Below are positions 63,104-64,000 of a DNA stretch of 64,000 nucleotides, piece after piece (the stretch's first letter is position 1; the number at the start of each line of letters is the position of its first letter). The notes below the pieces were generated by a model. That model saw nothing but the letters and a program-made list of their open reading frames with translations. It was not told the origin of the DNA and ran no database searches. The position numbers were made by a program, and so were the translations under genes. Source of the stretch: Micromonospora avicenniae (GTDB lineage Bacteria > Actinomycetota > Actinomycetes > Mycobacteriales > Micromonosporaceae); assembly GCF_900156065.1 (NCBI RefSeq), contig NZ_FTNF01000004.1, positions 406,356 through 470,355 of the forward strand. Reading direction: 5' to 3'.

Positions 63104-63622
63104 ATGGACAACGCGCTCACTCACGCGCGTAGCTCCTTCACCAACTTTCGACGCTACGCCCCGGACCCGAAGGAGCACGGGTTTCGATGGGTCGACATCA
63201 AGCAGCTGCACTTCTCTGCGGAGTCCGTGGACGATAGAGGGCTGCTTGCCGCACTCATCGGGCATGAGCAGTTCCGGGACGACTATGCGGGTGGTGGAGT
63301 GCTGCAGGAGGGGCTCCGGCACGGTCCGTATTGGCTGCGGTTGATCACTCCCGAACTCTACGAGCCCATCAGCCAGGAGAAGGCTGTACAGATCCTGCGT
63401 GAGTGGTTGGATCCGCTCTGGGACATGCCCACCGAGCTGGAGGCTGATCTGCAGCGGGAGGTGTTCGCCCGCCTGGCCGCAGCAGATGGCATCTACTACC
63501 TCAGCGAGCTCGGCGATGAGGCGAATCATGACTGGGGACGTGTGCACGACTACTTTCACGAGTTCGTGCTCATCGACCGCTCGGTCGGGCAGATCATTCT
63601 CATCGTCGCCGCCGACGACTGA
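63104..63622 (+). CDS. Unrecognised protein (172 aa)
   Basis: The ATG at 63104 opens a soluble protein with HFSAESVDDRGLLAALIGHE, ISQEKAVQILREWLDPLWDM and a C-terminal HDYFHEFVLIDRSVGQIILI that ends in a strand-like tail. No domain is recognised. Codon use fits the genome. It may be a small immunity- or DUF-type protein; this is not supported by any specific motif. Confidence 0.6.
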   Translation: MDNALTHARSSFTNFRRYAPDPKEHGFRWVDIKQLHFSAESVDDRGLLAALIGHEQFRDDYAGGGVLQEGLRHGPYWLRLITPELYEPISQEKAVQILREWLDPLWDMPTELEADLQREVFARLAAADGIYYLSELGDEANHDWGRVHDYFHEFVLIDRSVGQIILIVAADD

Positions 63623-64000
63623 GGCAACCACCGGGGCAGCCGCTTCGTGGCTCGAAGGGCGCGGAGGCAATCTCTATGCCGGCTGAGCAACAAGCACAGC
63701 AGTTGCGGCTGCCCTGCTCGGCCAACGCGTAGGACGCGGAGTGAGACGCGGCGAGGCCGTGATCGGGCCGTCGTAGGCCGAATGCGTGCGACCAACGACG
63801 ACCACTGGTGACGATGTCCGCATGTAGCAGGGCGTGACCGGCCCCACCACCAGGCCGTCCGGACTCCTCTTACCCGTAGTTGGTGAACTGGAGAGACGCC
63901 GCCCACTAGTGCCGCATCAGGCAACCTTTGCCCTGTCGTGCGGGTGACGCGCCGTCCGGGTGCTGGTCTGGACGGCGTGGTGTCGTCAGGCTGTCCGGGT
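63623..64000. other. Window end, no gene seen
   Basis: No convincing gene. A short hairpin (CGCCGTCC at 63950-63957 with GGACGGCG at 63970-63977) lies near the edge and could belong to a feature that continues outside the window. Confidence 0.35.

Overview
The window is very GC-rich, with strong G/C third positions, frequent GTG and TTG starts, Tat signals, ECF sigma factors and many tightly overlapping gene pairs. This fits a filamentous actinomycete; gene content suggests Micromonosporaceae, but that assignment is inference. I recognised no rRNA, tRNA or CRISPR array.

Left part (1-4.5 kb): a tetratricopeptide protein, open at the window edge, precedes a compact five-gene locus. It encodes a 79-residue precursor with eight cysteines, a membrane-anchored CPPC thioredoxin, an ABC exporter, a small S26 signal peptidase and a MauE-like membrane redox protein. 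Together they look like a dedicated system for oxidising, exporting and trimming a disulfide-rich peptide. This is the best candidate for an undescribed system. A strong hairpin after the precursor gene could set precursor excess.

4.7-19.5 kb is ordinary chromosomal content: UPF0303, HIRAN and stand-alone LigD-phosphoesterase proteins, a DUF2089 operon with a clear promoter, two ArsR-type regulators (one with a CDF metal exporter and an operator over its start codon), a YCII/ECF42 pair, an oxidoreductase/ECF41 pair, hydrolases, a PhoX-like enzyme and a cupin.

19.5-28 kb is an amino-sugar locus: a secreted GH36-type enzyme on the minus strand, then a GntR/UTRA regulator and an operon of GatZ/KbaZ-like aldolase subunit, AgaS-like SIS isomerase/deaminase, BadF-type sugar kinase and a DMT transporter, ended by a terminator hairpin. 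TGGTAT/ATACCA half-sites lie before both the regulator and the operon.

28-36 kb holds a secreted asparaginase, an LtrA membrane protein, an SDR, a hydrolase, a divergent RclA/RclR-like pair (reactive-chlorine response) and a GNAT acetyltransferase. The stretch 35.8-38.2 kb is gene-poor, with one membrane-protein gene. 38.2-47.5 kb holds a giant secreted RHS protein with a variable C-terminal tip and an upstream LamG/DNRLRE-like secreted protein.

47.7-62.1 kb looks like part of an integrative conjugative element or integrated plasmid. A minus-strand operon has two SAM methyltransferase-type genes and a decayed C5-cytosine methyltransferase. On the plus strand are a sigma-like regulator, an ATP-dependent DNA ligase and a five-gene type IV secretion operon (pilin-like, VirB6-like, PrgI-like, VirB4-like, TraD-like). 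A DDE insertion sequence abuts the end of that operon. A near-identical element with 10-bp TGTGAG iterons precedes both the methyltransferase and the transfer operons in the same relative orientation, and a further iteron array precedes the sigma-like gene. This suggests one control circuit. No relaxase or integrase is visible. Two unrecognised genes and gene-poor DNA fill the right end.
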